A DNA stretch of 64,000 nucleotides, from the NCBI GenBank assembly GCA_963922205.1, contig CAWUHX010000005.1:1116001-1180000 (forward strand), read 5' to 3'. This stretch comes from Romanomermis culicivorax. Taxonomy: Eukaryota; Nematoda; Enoplea; Mermithida; Mermithidae. The translations under genes were made by a program, and so were the position numbers. The notes under the pieces are model-generated. The model worked only from the letters and a program-made list of their open reading frames with translations. It was not told the origin of the DNA and did no database searches. Below, piece after piece: positions 31,163 to 41,900 of the stretch (position 1 is the first letter of the stretch; the number at the start of each line of letters is the position of its first letter).

Positions 31163-31551
31163 CATTAATTCTAGATGTCCGCAAGCCCGAAAAAAATATA
31201 TTCTGTACAATATGGACTATTGAAATGCTCAAGTGGTGACACCCACCTGTAAATAATGAAATGAGTTGAGGATTATTTTTCATTTCGAGCATCAAATCAT
31301 CTAAAATTAGCATCTGAGGCATTGGTGTATGCTCCCTAATAAGACTCATGTCTGGTAATCCTTGAATGAATGTGACGTCATTATTTTTAAGTTCATCATA
31401 TGCATCCTGATACTCAGTGTAGCACCAGTAGATTTTTTGTGGAACAGGATGTACCATATCATTCACATTTTTTATCAGGTATTTGACAAATGTCGTTTGC
31501 CAGCTTTGGTGGGTCCTGACACCAAGCATGTAAATGGGTGTTTAAAATGGA
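31163..31551 (-). pseudogene. Polinton-type packaging ATPase, 5' part (remnant 2)
   Basis: The minus strand starts MDFHFKHPFTCLVSGPTKAG, whose last part is the Walker A motif. A one-base shift near 31500 then moves it to a frame with KYLIKNVNDMVHPVPQKIYW, LILDDLMLEMKNNPQLI (Walker B) and IVHIVQNIFFSGLRTSRIN. It ends at the Merlin boundary near 31163, where remnant 1 continues for about 75 more residues. It is homologous to 14375-14996 but diverged, so the two remnants come from different insertions or element lineages. Confidence 0.85.
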
Positions 31552-31639
31552 AGTCCATTTTTTTTTGTTTTTTAGTTTTTTATTTTTCAATTCCTTTTAT
31601 ATAATTTTTTATTTATTTTTATAAATCCCATATTAATAT

Positions 31640-31975
31640 CGAACAGCAAGCCACATTTCAGCATCAAGAGCACTATACACGCGCATTATCCATATATCCT
31701 TGTACTGAGGGTGAATAGAACGCCATAAGTGGTGAAAAAATGCTCATCGCAGGCCAGCAATGCTCTTTCCAGGGACAAGGCGAACAGCCAAAATCCTCAT
31801 TTTTTCTTTTTCTTCTCTTTCTTGGGGCATCATTTTCCATTCATCCCTGAAATGCTGTGCCATTTTCTCCCAAAAGTAGACTGGCCAATTGTGTATTGGT
31901 ATGATAAGGATGGACACTTAGCATATTACTGAACTGCACCATGGATTGGTGGAACATGACTTGCTCGAACGCCAT
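31640..31975 (-). pseudogene. Unrecognised small Polinton-module ORF
   Basis: The ATG at 31975 (MAFEQVMFHQSMVQF) opens a 44-codon ORF to TGA at 31841. An overlapping frame from about 31880 continues with QHFRDEWKMMPQEREEKEKM, a charged helix, and later PQYKDIWIMRVYSALDAEMW. They may be one frameshifted gene between the zinc-ribbon-like gene and the ATPase. I do not recognise it. A GTATAAAAG box lies 40-48 bp upstream (32015-32023). Confidence 0.35.
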
Positions 31976-32014
31976 TTTTTGCATTTTGTACAATTTGCAG
32001 TCCTTTTATACTTT

Positions 32015-32023
32015 TAGGGTAAC
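32015..32023 (-). promoter_or_regulatory. GTATAAAAG box (remnant 2, second)
   Basis: The same nine bases on the minus strand as at 20903-20911, directly after the zinc-ribbon-like pseudogene and before ATG 31975. Confidence 0.6.
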
Positions 32024-32025
32024 TG

Positions 32026-32301
32026 CTCCCCCTGAATCATCATTTCCTGTTCAGCTAGTTGACATCTTGGCATGGATGTAGCTGCGTGTTGTACGGCCAT
32101 ATTATAGTCTACGCATCAGGGACACATGCTTACTGTAAATAACATTTTACCCCCTGAAGTTACGAAGCAGTCTCATTCACACGTATTTTTCTGACAAAAA
32201 TTGCATAGTTGTATGGTTATAGGGTACATCGGGTGTTTGTAATTGCGGGAACACAACTGAATGGGCGACGTTATCATCTTTCCTCCATTTTTCGACTCCA
32301 T
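32026..32301 (-). pseudogene. Cysteine-rich small protein, broken copy
   Basis: Homologous base by base to the intact ORF at 20613-20900, starting from ATG at 32301. TGA codons interrupt it within the first cysteine cluster and at the second CxxC. It lies downstream of the integrase, as in remnant 1. Confidence 0.7.
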
Positions 32302-32334
32302 ATTGACTTTATTTAATATTCTAGCTTCACGATG

Positions 32335-32343
32335 CTTTTATAC
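32335..32343 (-). promoter_or_regulatory. GTATAAAAG box (remnant 2, first)
   Basis: It lies between the integrase stop (32353) and ATG 32301, in the same place as 20571-20579 in remnant 1. Confidence 0.6.
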
Positions 32344-32352
32344 CTTTTGTTA

Positions 32353-33390
32353 CTACAGTTTTATTAACTCAGTTACACATGAATTGAATTTGGCGGGGTG
32401 ACCTCTCCACTTTACGAAATATTCCGTTTTTCCGCCATGTTTTCTGGTTTTTATTACATTTTCCACGATGCACACGTCATCTAAAATATCGATTTTTTGT
32501 AGCTCTTGTTCATAAAAAATACCCTCTAAAATTTCGCCCGAGGCATCCTTCAAAATGTAGAGGGATGGATGTCTGGCTTTACACTGGTGTACAGTAAATG
32601 TCTCTTCGCTCCAGTTTGGGGTATACCCCTTTTCAAAATGACCTTTGACCTTGCTAATGCGTACTTTATCACCCTGTTTAAACTTGAAAAACAAAAGATT
32701 TATTTGAGGGTAACTGGAACGCCCTTTTTAGTATAACATTTTGATTATTTTTAGACACTGGACTGGGTAGTCCTATGCACAGATGTGTTGTAAGCTACTA
32801 CCAAATCTGGTAAAATATTTACATATCGGTTCATGTTGTTTCTCATAAATAACGCCACATTTTTTCCTTCAAGGTTCTGTTGAACCTTTCTACAACACAA
32901 GCTTTTGTTTCACTTTTTGTAGGGAAAAATTGTATTCCTGCCTTTTTTAAATAAGCTTGAAAATCTTTATTCACAAACTCACTCCCAGCATCCATCTGAA
33001 TTTTTTGTGGTTTATGACTTGATAACGACACTATGCTGTGAAAGCTTTTATTATGCTAGCGCCAGTTTTGTTTTCTAGGGGTACAATCCACGCATATTTT
33101 GAAAAAAGGTCAATACTGGTCAACAAATGTTTTTGTCCCTCATTGTACTTTGATATAGACGTCAGGTCAACTAGGTCCATCTGCCATGGCTCATCTATGC
33201 CACTCACAATAACCTTATTACGAGGGTACGTACGTCTCACATACTTATGCATGATGTAGGTGGTTTGTTGAGTCAGCACAGTTTTTATTGTGACTTTATC
33301 ATCAACTTTTTTGGCCCTTTCATATAAATTACGTAGACCACTGTATCACTCAGTTGGATCATAATACAAATTATGCAACAAAGCATCCAT
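32353..33390 (-). pseudogene. Polinton/adintovirus-type retroviral-like integrase with chromodomain
   Basis: From ATG 33390 the minus strand reads MDALLHNLYYDPTE, then a TGA, then RNLYERAKKVDDKVTIK and a zinc-binding lead. The core has WQMDLVDLTSISKYN with the first Asp, DLFSKYAWIVPLENKTG (a block typical of Polinton integrases), QMDAGSEFVNKDF with the second Asp, and VVERFNRTLKEKMW with the Glu. Small frame breaks occur near 33031 and about 32840-32700. The C-terminus (32353-32694) is an intact 113-codon stretch with FKQGDKVRISKVKGHFEKG and a chromodomain. It would insert element DNA into the host genome. It is disabled here by a nonsense codon and frameshifts. Confidence 0.93.
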
Positions 33391-33393
33391 TTT

Positions 33394-33561
33394 TTATTTT
33401 TTTACAAAGTATGCACAGTTTTTACCCATTTTTATAGAATCAAATTTTTTTGAACAATAAACACAAAATTTTATTTTAATAATTTTATTTAGGAACCATC
33501 TTATTTGAGAACCATCCAGACAGCCCCCAGAAATTAATGCTGACGAATTTGAGGAATTCAT
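33394..33561 (-). CDS. Tiny ORF just upstream of integrase
   Basis: ATG at 33561 to TAA at 33394-33396, four bases before the integrase ATG. It has 55 codons with one CxxC (FCVYCSKKF) and a basic end. A GTATAAAAG box on the same strand (33590-33598) is 29 bp upstream. It could be a small gene, a leader ORF, or the displaced N-terminus of the integrase. No family is recognised. Confidence 0.35.
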   Translation of the reverse strand: MNSSNSSALISGGCLDGSQIRWFLNKIIKIKFCVYCSKKFDSIKMGKNCAYFVKK

Positions 33562-33589
33562 TTTTTATGAATTGACTCGAAAATCGTTA

Positions 33590-33598
33590 CTTTTATAC
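33590..33598 (-). promoter_or_regulatory. GTATAAAAG box upstream of integrase
   Basis: The exact motif occurs 29 bp before ATG 33561 and about 200 bp before the integrase ATG. Confidence 0.5.
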
Positions 33599-33811
33599 TT
33601 TTCAAAAACATTGGCATATGATCAAAGAACTGAAAGATATGCGTATATTGGAAGTAAGATGGGAAAAAAGATACAATTTTCGTGAAAAAAAAGTTTTTTC
33701 TGTGCATACGAAAAATTTGTAAATTTTATCAAAAATCTAGGAAAATGAATTTCGAGAAAGAAATACATTGAGCACTGTGTACTCTTAAAAGTTCATTTTT
33801 TCCTTCGGAAA

Positions 33812-34114
33812 ATGTCAGTTAAAGAACTATACCTAATTATTGGAAAAAGATACTTTATAACGAATGGTCAGTATAATATTCACATTTCAAAACATTTTTC
33901 CACAAATTTTTCAAATATCCATTGCACCGTATCTAACAAACCCATCCGCCAAATGAAGGATGTAGTAGAAAACGCATTGGGCTATGGCACCTGTGTCAAC
34001 CGACGAGGAGCTCGATCAGTGTTGGAGACATTTGAATTTATAAACAAAACAAACGTTGGATTTTACTACAATTACGGAAAAAAGTATGGCTGCCAACGCC
34101 CGTACTCAGAATAG
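33812..34114 (+). CDS. Unrecognised small protein, divergent from integrase
   Basis: An intact 100-codon ORF from ATG 33812 with even amino-acid composition: SVKELYLIIGKRYFITNGQY, NRRGARSVLETFEF and a Tyr-rich end (VGFYYNYGKKYG). It lies between the integrase (minus) and the DNA polymerase B fragment (plus), so it is probably an element gene. I do not recognise any domain. Confidence 0.4.
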   Translation: MSVKELYLIIGKRYFITNGQYNIHISKHFSTNFSNIHCTVSNKPIRQMKDVVENALGYGTCVNRRGARSVLETFEFINKTNVGFYYNYGKKYGCQRPYSE

Positions 34115-34556
34115 TAGTTGATATATCCAGTAATGAAATAGTTACACTATTTCCATCTTTATGAAAATTTTTTATTCGAATCTTTATAAAAAAGTGTGTA
34201 AAGTCATTTCAGGGTTATGTTTAGATGATCCATGTTTTGCATTTTTGGGAAAGGATGACAGGACGTGGACTTTAGAGGATTCAAATTTTTTCCAAGATTT
34301 TATAAATATGTAGGTGTCTTCCCTTTATACAATTTTCCAACCCCTCAAACAGCTAAAAATCGTATTTTAAATACTGTTTTCTGTTTCTAGGCACCAAATT
34401 TGCAAAATATCTTTTTCATATGCTAATGTATGACCTCATTGTGAGTCTGAGCATGGCCCTGCTGTTCTTTTTTTACTTGTATTCCTTCATTTTTTTATCT
34501 TATATTAAAAAATGTATTTTTCAATATAACATTGGTTATATAAAATCACATATTGT
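34115..34556. other. No supported gene
   Basis: AT-rich spacer. A plus-strand hydrophobic ORF (34420-34668) reads into the MITE and is not supported. Confidence 0.3.
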
Positions 34557-34558
34557 TA

Positions 34559-34997
34559 CACTACCAGGCGAAACTAACCGTCCATGCCGGTCTCGTCCAG
34601 GATGCATCCGGAACGCATCCAGAACACGTCCTGGATGCACCCAGGACGCGAAAAGCACACTATACTGACAATAAAATTGACAGGCCATGTGCTTGTGTCA
34701 CACAAAGCCAAAGAATTTTGCTGAGGCTTCCTTCTTACCTCCCTATAGAAAGCACACATTATTTACCAGATAAAAACGAAAGGTCGACTGTTGGCATACT
34801 GTAGGTCAAAACAAAGTGCATATCCACTACACATTATGAAAGAACTATGATTGACAGTTATAGCATGAATGTCAATTACTAAGAAAGATGAAAGTTTTCT
34901 TTGTGCTGCCGAAAAAGATGCGTTCCAGACGCGACCTGGACACGTCCAGGACGTGTCCCGGACACGAATTTTCGAGGGTTAGTTTCGCCTGGTAGTG
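34559..34997. mobile_element. MITE of Tc1/mariner type with TA duplication
   Basis: The 439-bp element begins CACTACCAGGCGAAACTAAC at 34559 and ends with the exact reverse complement at 34997. The dinucleotide TA is on both sides (34557-34558 and 34998-34999), the Tc1/mariner target. Subterminal regions are GC-rich and made of short palindromic repeats around 'cgtccaggatgcatcc' and 'cacgtccaggacgtgtcc'. There is no transposase inside, so it is non-autonomous. Confidence 0.9.
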
Positions 34998-35257
34998 TAG
35001 TTTATAATACCATTTACATTTTGAACAGGGCATACACCCATAAAAATTACTCTAACATTATTACAATAGCAAAGGCAAGGAGTAGGATTTCTTAATTTTA
35101 CATGAAAGTAATGAGTCACATGAGTACAATTAGTTTCGGATCCAGTATAAAAAAAATATAGTGGCAGAGTTATTGGGCAGGGGGTGAACACGATTCAAAA
35201 AATTGATCAAATTTCTCACAACATTCTCATTCACGTGCTAATTTGAAAATCTTACAT

Positions 35258-35849
35258 TTAAAATACTGGGTCGCGTGCGTTCAAAAATACTTCCGAATTT
35301 TCTACATCATCCTGAATAAATGTTATAGTTTTCACATTATGAGGTAGGGGCAACTCCACGAAAAAGTTAGGGACTGACAAAGTTTCGATTTTTGGCAATG
35401 AAAAGAGCATATTTTGGAATAAAATGTATTGGGACATGTCCAATGTTGTGACATATTTTTTGCACGTGGCGGCCAATAGTTGAAATAATTGCACATTTTG
35501 GGTTGTCAATAATGAGACGGTTCGGTTGGATTTTGCGCACTATAGCTGTTATCTTTTCCAAATCTGACTGTGGGATGGTGGGTCCGACCCTTACTCATAT
35601 TATAGTTTCATACGTTTGCCTATCATAAATTTCCAGTATCAGCTTTCTTTTCATGACTGTTCTCTTATCAATTTGGAAATCTGCTGCATGGCGCCCAATA
35701 TCTAGGGCCACTCCCATGGATGGGAGGAATTTGCATACCATGCATGAGTCACGCCATTTTTTGCATACTAGTTTGCAGGTACGAATTCGTTCATACCAAG
35801 TTAGATACCTAAGAATGTGAAGAATTATTTCTAGTGGTAGTGAGATCAT
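35258..35849 (-). pseudogene. F-box protein, possibly with leucine-rich repeats
   Basis: From ATG 35849 the minus strand reads LPLEIILHILRYLTWYERI and then CKLVCKKWRDSCM, a clear N-terminal F-box. The frame meets TGA at about 35595, continues in phase to about 35480 (KITAIVRKIQPNRLIID), then shifts to another frame with LLAATCKKYVTTLDMSQ and FSLPKIETLSVPNFFVELPL, a leucine-spaced pattern like LRRs, stopping near 35258. F-box proteins recruit substrates to SCF ubiquitin ligases. It sits between the integrase and DNA polymerase B pieces, so it may be cargo of the Polinton-like element or a host gene beside it. Confidence 0.65.
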
Positions 35850-35859
35850 ATTTTAGAAA

Positions 35860-36240
35860 AATAACCTTCCGACTAGGATATAGATAATAACAACAAAAGG
35901 ATGATTGTTTTGAAAATGCTGGCAAGCTTAACATAAAAAAATGATGAGATGATGTAAGAAATAGAAGCTAGCTAATTTTAGAAGCGGTGATTGTTTTTAC
36001 ATGCAATAGATTGCAATCCAATAAAAGAAGAATGAGTGATGAATCATGTCCAGCGTTTAAAAATAATGATGAGTGACCAAAAGAGGGATAGCCAATTTTA
36101 AAAGTCTCGACTGATTTTACATGCATAAAAAAGTTGTGAGACAAAAAATGATGTCTCAGTGTACAGCTAATTTTAAAAGAAAGTGGTCAAGGGATGACTC
36201 ATTGGCATGCAATCTTTTTGCAATAAAGGCTACTGTGTCC
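35860..36240. other. Intergenic, irregular repeats of 'gctaattttaaaag'
   Basis: Three loose repeats of 'agctaattttaaaagyggtyattgattttacatgca' occur at about 35969, 36090 and 36166 with 'gatgatg' stretches. No coding sequence is supported. Confidence 0.4.
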
Positions 36241-36248
36241 TGAAAAAA

Positions 36249-36257
36249 GTATAAAAG
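36249..36257 (+). promoter_or_regulatory. GTATAAAAG box before ORF at 36303
   Basis: The same nine-base motif as near the integrase cassette, 46 bp before ATG 36303, followed by 'gtgaggggggac'. Confidence 0.6.
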
Positions 36258-36302
36258 GTGAGGGGGGACAAAAAAGAGGTCATTCTCTAAAAATTTACTG
36301 TC

Positions 36303-36533
36303 ATGGACAAGCTTTCTAAACTTTGCTTGAAAACGATAATTGATTCAAATTTATGGCGTAACCCTAAACATTTGGAGGCCATCAGGGAAAATTTGCATCA
36401 GCTGAATGTAACTGATGTGATGGACCCTAATTTTTGGAATTTTGTGCAGTCAAACAGTGATATGATGTTTGATGGGGACATGTTAGACAAACTTACCCAT
36501 GTCATTTTACAAAAAGGGGGCGTATATTATTAA
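36303..36533 (+). CDS. Unrecognised 76-residue protein upstream of DNA polymerase B
   Basis: An intact ORF from ATG 36303 to TAA 36531-36533, with a TATA box in front. The sequence is helical with repeated 'NLxxxNPKxLE / DPNFWNFVQ' spacing (SNLWRNPKHLEAIRENLHQ, VMDPNFWNFVQSNSDMM). It overlaps or abuts the polymerase B frame. I do not recognise the family; a small element gene or the N-terminal lead of the polymerase are both possible. Confidence 0.45.
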   Translation: MDKLSKLCLKTIIDSNLWRNPKHLEAIRENLHQLNVTDVMDPNFWNFVQSNSDMMFDGDMLDKLTHVILQKGGVYY

Positions 36534-36674
36534 AAAATGTGGGGACATTTAAAGAAAAACTTAAACGGAGTAGATGCATCGTCAAAATAAAAAATTCCGA
36601 TAATTTGTGCTGTGCCAGGGCATTAGCCGTGGCTCGAGCCTATGTGGACAATGATCCCCACTTAAATACAATAC
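36521..36674 (+). pseudogene. Protein-primed DNA polymerase B N-terminal fragment (Polinton type)
   Basis: The plus frame encodes LKRSRCIVKIKNSDNLCCAR followed by ALAVARAYVDNDPHLNTI. The block 'IKNxDxLCCARAxxxxxA' is characteristic of the N-terminal region of Polinton/adintovirus DNA polymerase B. The remaining ~900 or more residues are absent because the satellite array begins at about 36674. This enzyme replicates the element by protein priming; here only a stub remains. Confidence 0.75.
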
Positions 36675-38889
36675 AAATGAGCCTCCTACTTCATAATATT
36701 AGAATAGTACATAGATGCATCTTTTGGGCCAAATACTCATTTCTCGAAGTAGTTCATCTACTCAATTTTGAACAATTTTAATTTTCAAATCATTATTCCA
36801 AATTTCTGAAATGGACATCATGTCAAAACTGTTATCACAAATTTGATCTACTGACATATTGACAATAATAACCTTAATCGTAAATAATTGAACCGTCTTT
36901 ATCTCTTGAACTACATTCCATATCAAGTGCAAGAAATGCTGGAGATTGATGTGCTCAATATGGATAATGAAGATTGCTACCATAAATTCAGCCCCCAAGT
37001 GGAAATACCAAGAGGTAGCAAAACAGTCGAGCAATTCGAACTTCATCATTTAGCATGAAAAACATTTCTTTTTCACAATGACCTTTGAAGCCAGAGGAGT
37101 TTGCAGCAGATCAGGCTATTACTTCTGCCTTAGAATTATATTCATGCCATTATTCCAATCACTCTTAGGATAGAGAGGAAGGAGCTAAATTTTTATTAAG
37201 GAGGAAATAACCGAGCTTTTAATACATTCACCATGCAAATTATCATGTCAAGAGCAAAGTTATTTGACTAAAAATTAATGATACAGTAAGATAATCACAT
37301 CGCTCAGTCAAATATGGCTGATCATCACTTGTTAAGAGATGGAATAAGCAAAATACCTATTTCAACATACTTGAAAGATGAGTACATTTAGGTTGTGAGT
37401 TTTCCATGCAGAGCAAAAGATCATTTTGAAGAGTTATCTGCTACAATTTCAATTGCTATCATGTTCAAAAAACTGCTTTCACATAGATTTCAACTCAGTT
37501 TGGAATTTGTGTGATGTGTGGAGCCCTCATAAAAAGTTTGCAAAATAATAATCATTTTTCATCAAATTGAAAGTGTGTAGCCCAGTTGGCCTGGTCATTC
37601 ATAACCAGGATGGCCTAGAGGAAATAAATGCAGCTCATCATAGCTCACCCTCACCAATGAGGACTTCAAGATTTTGACAGTCAGGTTGTCAATAACTAAT
37701 GTCCAGCCTATGTGTTCCATGGAGAAAACACTCTAGGGTCAACTGCCATAATTTCATCCACTAGTATGTTGAAATCCATACAAATATTCTAGCTTGAACA
37801 GCTGAGGTACCAGAGTCGACTCAGGCCTAAAAATGTGCACTGCCAGGAAATATCACGATTTTTGACAACCAAATTGATTAAGAAATACTTGTTGTGTCCT
37901 TTAGAAATTTGACTTATGGCTATTGTGGTGATTAATTGCAATGATGTACGTAAGTGGTCATGGGCCATATGTTCATCTCCACTGATTATGAAAACATCAC
38001 CTAACCTGAGTTCAATTTCAGGAATCCAAAGTTATTAAAATTACTATTTTTCTCCCAATTTTCATTAGTGGTCATATTGGTTTTATCTTTGATAATCAAA
38101 CATTATTTCTGCTTTTTAGCAACACCTTGTTTTTCCTTTTTGTTAGCCCATGCTTATTAGATTGTGACATCCAGGATAAAGTGCTGCCTTTGTCTGTGAA
38201 ATCCAAAATTTAAACTGTAACTGTCACTCATTCGTGTGTACTTGTCCTATAAAATATGTATTTCTGTTTGAAGTGTTGTATGTTTTTAAGTAGGCATCCT
38301 AGAAAGATGTTTTAGGATGCATTAGAATCACATATTCGTAGTGCATCAAAAACATTGACATATTCAGTCATGTGCTGTATTCTGGATTGAGAAAATTAAA
38401 TTCCCCTTCTTGTTTGTGAGTTTTTCGGCTTTTTTTGCAGATTTTTTTTCACGTGGCTAATTTTTTAAAGTGAATTAGGAAGTTTGGTTGGCACAACTGT
38501 AAATTTAGTCTATTTTGAATGGAGATTCCATTGGAATGTGTTTTTAACGCATTTCTGAGGATTTTTTCAATTTTTCTTCTAACTATAAAATTATCATGTT
38601 CAAACAAGGTGTGTTCCGCCTGTGTTTGAAGACAAGTTCTTGAAAGAATTCAGTACCTCTGATGATAAATATCTGGTGGACTAAGCTGAGGATATAATAA
38701 ATCATTAGAAGATAATGGAAAAACAGTGTTAAACATGCAAAATGTTGCCTAATTATCCATCAAAAGAGGATACTCGCATTGGAAGATGAATTTTTGGAAT
38801 ATGAATATTAGAAACTTATTTTTTCATATCGAGAATAAAAAATTTTATTGATGAAGTAAAGCAGGCATAATCTATGTAGTGCTAAATTA

Positions 38890-38907
38890 TCATGAAAATT
38901 TTCATGA
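38890..38907. repeat. 18-bp perfect palindrome in each satellite unit
   Basis: TCATGAAAATTTTCATGA is seen here in unit 1 and at the equivalent place in every later full unit, for example about 41268, 43646, 46024 and 48402. It is unchanged even in the most diverged right-hand units. Confidence 0.85.
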
Positions 38908-41900
38908 AAAAATTGACTAATTGTTAGCTCAAAAGACAAGGAAAGTTTAATGTTAAAATGTCAATGTTTTGATGCTCATTTTTGCATACTTTCACAAGGT
39001 TTATGGATTTTCAGGTTTCTCATTGTTTTCCTTCAAATACCTATATTTGAGCCAATAAGGCTCCAACTTCAAAATATTAGAATAGTACATTGATGCGTCT
39101 TTTGGGCCAAATATTCATTTCTTGAAGTAGTTCATCTACTCAATTTTGAACAATTTTAATTTTTAAATCATTATTCCAAATTTCTGAAATGGACATCATT
39201 TCAAAACTGTCATCACAAATAAGATCGACTTACATATTGACAATAATGACTTTAATCGTAAATAATTGATTCATCTTTATCTCTTGAACTACATTCCATA
39301 TCAAGTGCAAGAAATGCTGGAGATTGATGTGCTCAATATGGATAATGAAGATTGCTACCATAAATTCAGCCCTTAAGTGGAAATACCAGGAGGTAGCAAA
39401 ACAGTCCAGCAATTCGAACTTCATCATTTAGCATGAAAAATATTTCTTTTTCACAATGACCTTTGAAGCCAAAGGAGTTTGCAGCAGATCAGGCTATTAC
39501 TTCTGCCTTAGAATCATATTCATGCCATTATTCCAATCACTCTTAGGATGGAGAGGAAGGAGCTAAATTTTTATTAAGGAGGAAATAACCGAGCTTTTCA
39601 TACATTCACCATGCAAATTATCATGTCAAGAGCAAAGTTATTTGACTAAAAATTAATGATACAGTAAGATAATCACATCGCTCAGTCAAATATGGCTGAT
39701 CATCACTTGTTAAGAGATGGAATAAGCAAAATACCTATTTCAACATACTTGAAAGATGAGTACATTTAGGTTGTGAGTTTTCCATGCAGAGCAAAAGATC
39801 ATTTTGAAGAGTTATCTGCTACAATTTCAATTGCTATCATGTTCAAAAAACTGCTTTCACATAGATTTCAACTCAGTTTGGAATTTGTGTGATGTGTGGA
39901 GCCCTCATAAAAAGTTTGCAAAATAATAATCATTTTTCATCAAATTGAAAGTGTGTAGCCCAGTTGGCCTGGTCATTCATAACCAGGATGGCCTAGAGGA
40001 AATAAATGCAGCTCATCATAGCTCACCCTCACCAATGAGGACTTCAAGATTTTGACAGTCAGGTTGTCAATAACTAATGTCCAGCCTATGTGTTCCATGG
40101 AGAAGACACTCTAGGGTCAACTGCCATAATTTCATCCACTAGTATGTTGAAATCCATACAAATATTCTAGCTTGAACAGCTGAGGTACCAGAGTCAACTC
40201 AGGCCTAAAAATGTGCACTGCCAGGAAATATCACGATTTTTGACAACCAAATTGATTAAGAAATACTTGTTGTGTCCTTTAGAAATTTGACTTATGGCTA
40301 TTGTGGTGATTAATTGCAATGATGTACGTAAGTGGTCATGGGCCATATGTTCATCTCCACTGATTATGAAAACATCACCTAACCTGAGTTCAATTTCAGG
40401 AATCCAAAGTTATTAAAATTACTATTTTTCTCCCAATTTTCATTAGTGGTCATATTGGTTTTATCTTTGATAATCAAACATTATTTCTGCTTTTTAGCAA
40501 CACCTTGTTTTTCCTTTTTGTTAGCCCATGCTTATTAGATTGTGACATCCAGGATAAAGTGCTGCCTTTGTCTGTGAAATCCAAAATTTAAACTGTAACT
40601 GTCACTCATTCGTGTGTACTTGTCCTATAAAATATGTATTTCTGTTTGAAGTGTTGTACGTTTTTACGTAGGCATCCTAGAAAGATGTTTTAGGATGCAT
40701 TAGAATCACATATTCGTAGTGCATCAAAAACATTGACATATTCAGTCATGTGCTGTATTCTGGATTGAGAAAATTAAATTCCCCTTCTTGTTTGTGAGTT
40801 TTTCGGCTTTTTTTGCAGATTTTTTTTCACGTGGCTAATTTTTTAAAGTGAATTAGGAAGTTTGGTTGGCACAACTGTAAATTTAGTCTATTTTGAATGG
40901 AGATTCCATTGGAATGTGTTTTTAACGCATTTCTGAGGATTTTTTCAATTTTTCTTCTAACTATAAAATTATCATGTTCAAACAAGGTGTGTTCCGCCTG
41001 TGTTTGAAGACAAGTTCTTGAAAGAATTCAGTACGTCTGATGATAAATATCTGGTGGACTAAGCTGAGGATATAATAAATCATTAGAAGATAATGGAAAA
41101 ACAGTGTTAAACATGCAAAATGTTGCCTAATTATCCATCAAAAGAGGATACTCGCATTGGAAGATGAATTTTTGGAATATGAATATTAGAAACTTATTTT
41201 TTCATATCGAGAATAAAAAATTTTATTGATGAAGTAAAGCAGGCATAATCTATGTAGTGCTAAATTATCATGAAAATTTTCATGAAAAAATTGACTAATT
41301 GTTAGCTCAAAAGACAAGGAAAGTTTAATGTTAAAATGTCAATGTTTTGATGCTCATTTTTGCATACTTTCAAAAGGTTTATGGATTTTCAGGTTTCTCA
41401 TTGTTTTCCTTCAAATACCTATATTTGAGCCAATAAGGCTCCAACTTCAAAATATTAGAATAGTACATTGATGCGTCTTTTGGGCCAAATATTCATTTCT
41501 TGAAGTAGTTCATCTACTCAATTTTGAACAATTTTAATTTTTAAATCATTATTCCAAATTTCTGAAATGGACATCATTTCAAAACTGTCATCACAAATAA
41601 GATCGACTTACATATTGACAATAATGACTTTAATCGTAAATAATTGATTCATCTTTATCTCTTGAACTACATTCCATATCAAGTGCAAGAAATGCTGGAG
41701 ATTGATGTGCTCAATATGGATAATGAAGATTGCTACCATAAATTCAGCCCTTAAGTGGAAATACCAGGAGGTAGCAAAACAGTCCAGCAATTCGAACTTC
41801 ATCATTTAGCATGAAAAATATATCTTTTTCACAATGACCTTTGAAGCCAAAGGAGTTTGCAGCAGATCAGGCTATTACTTCTGCCTTAGAATCATATTCA

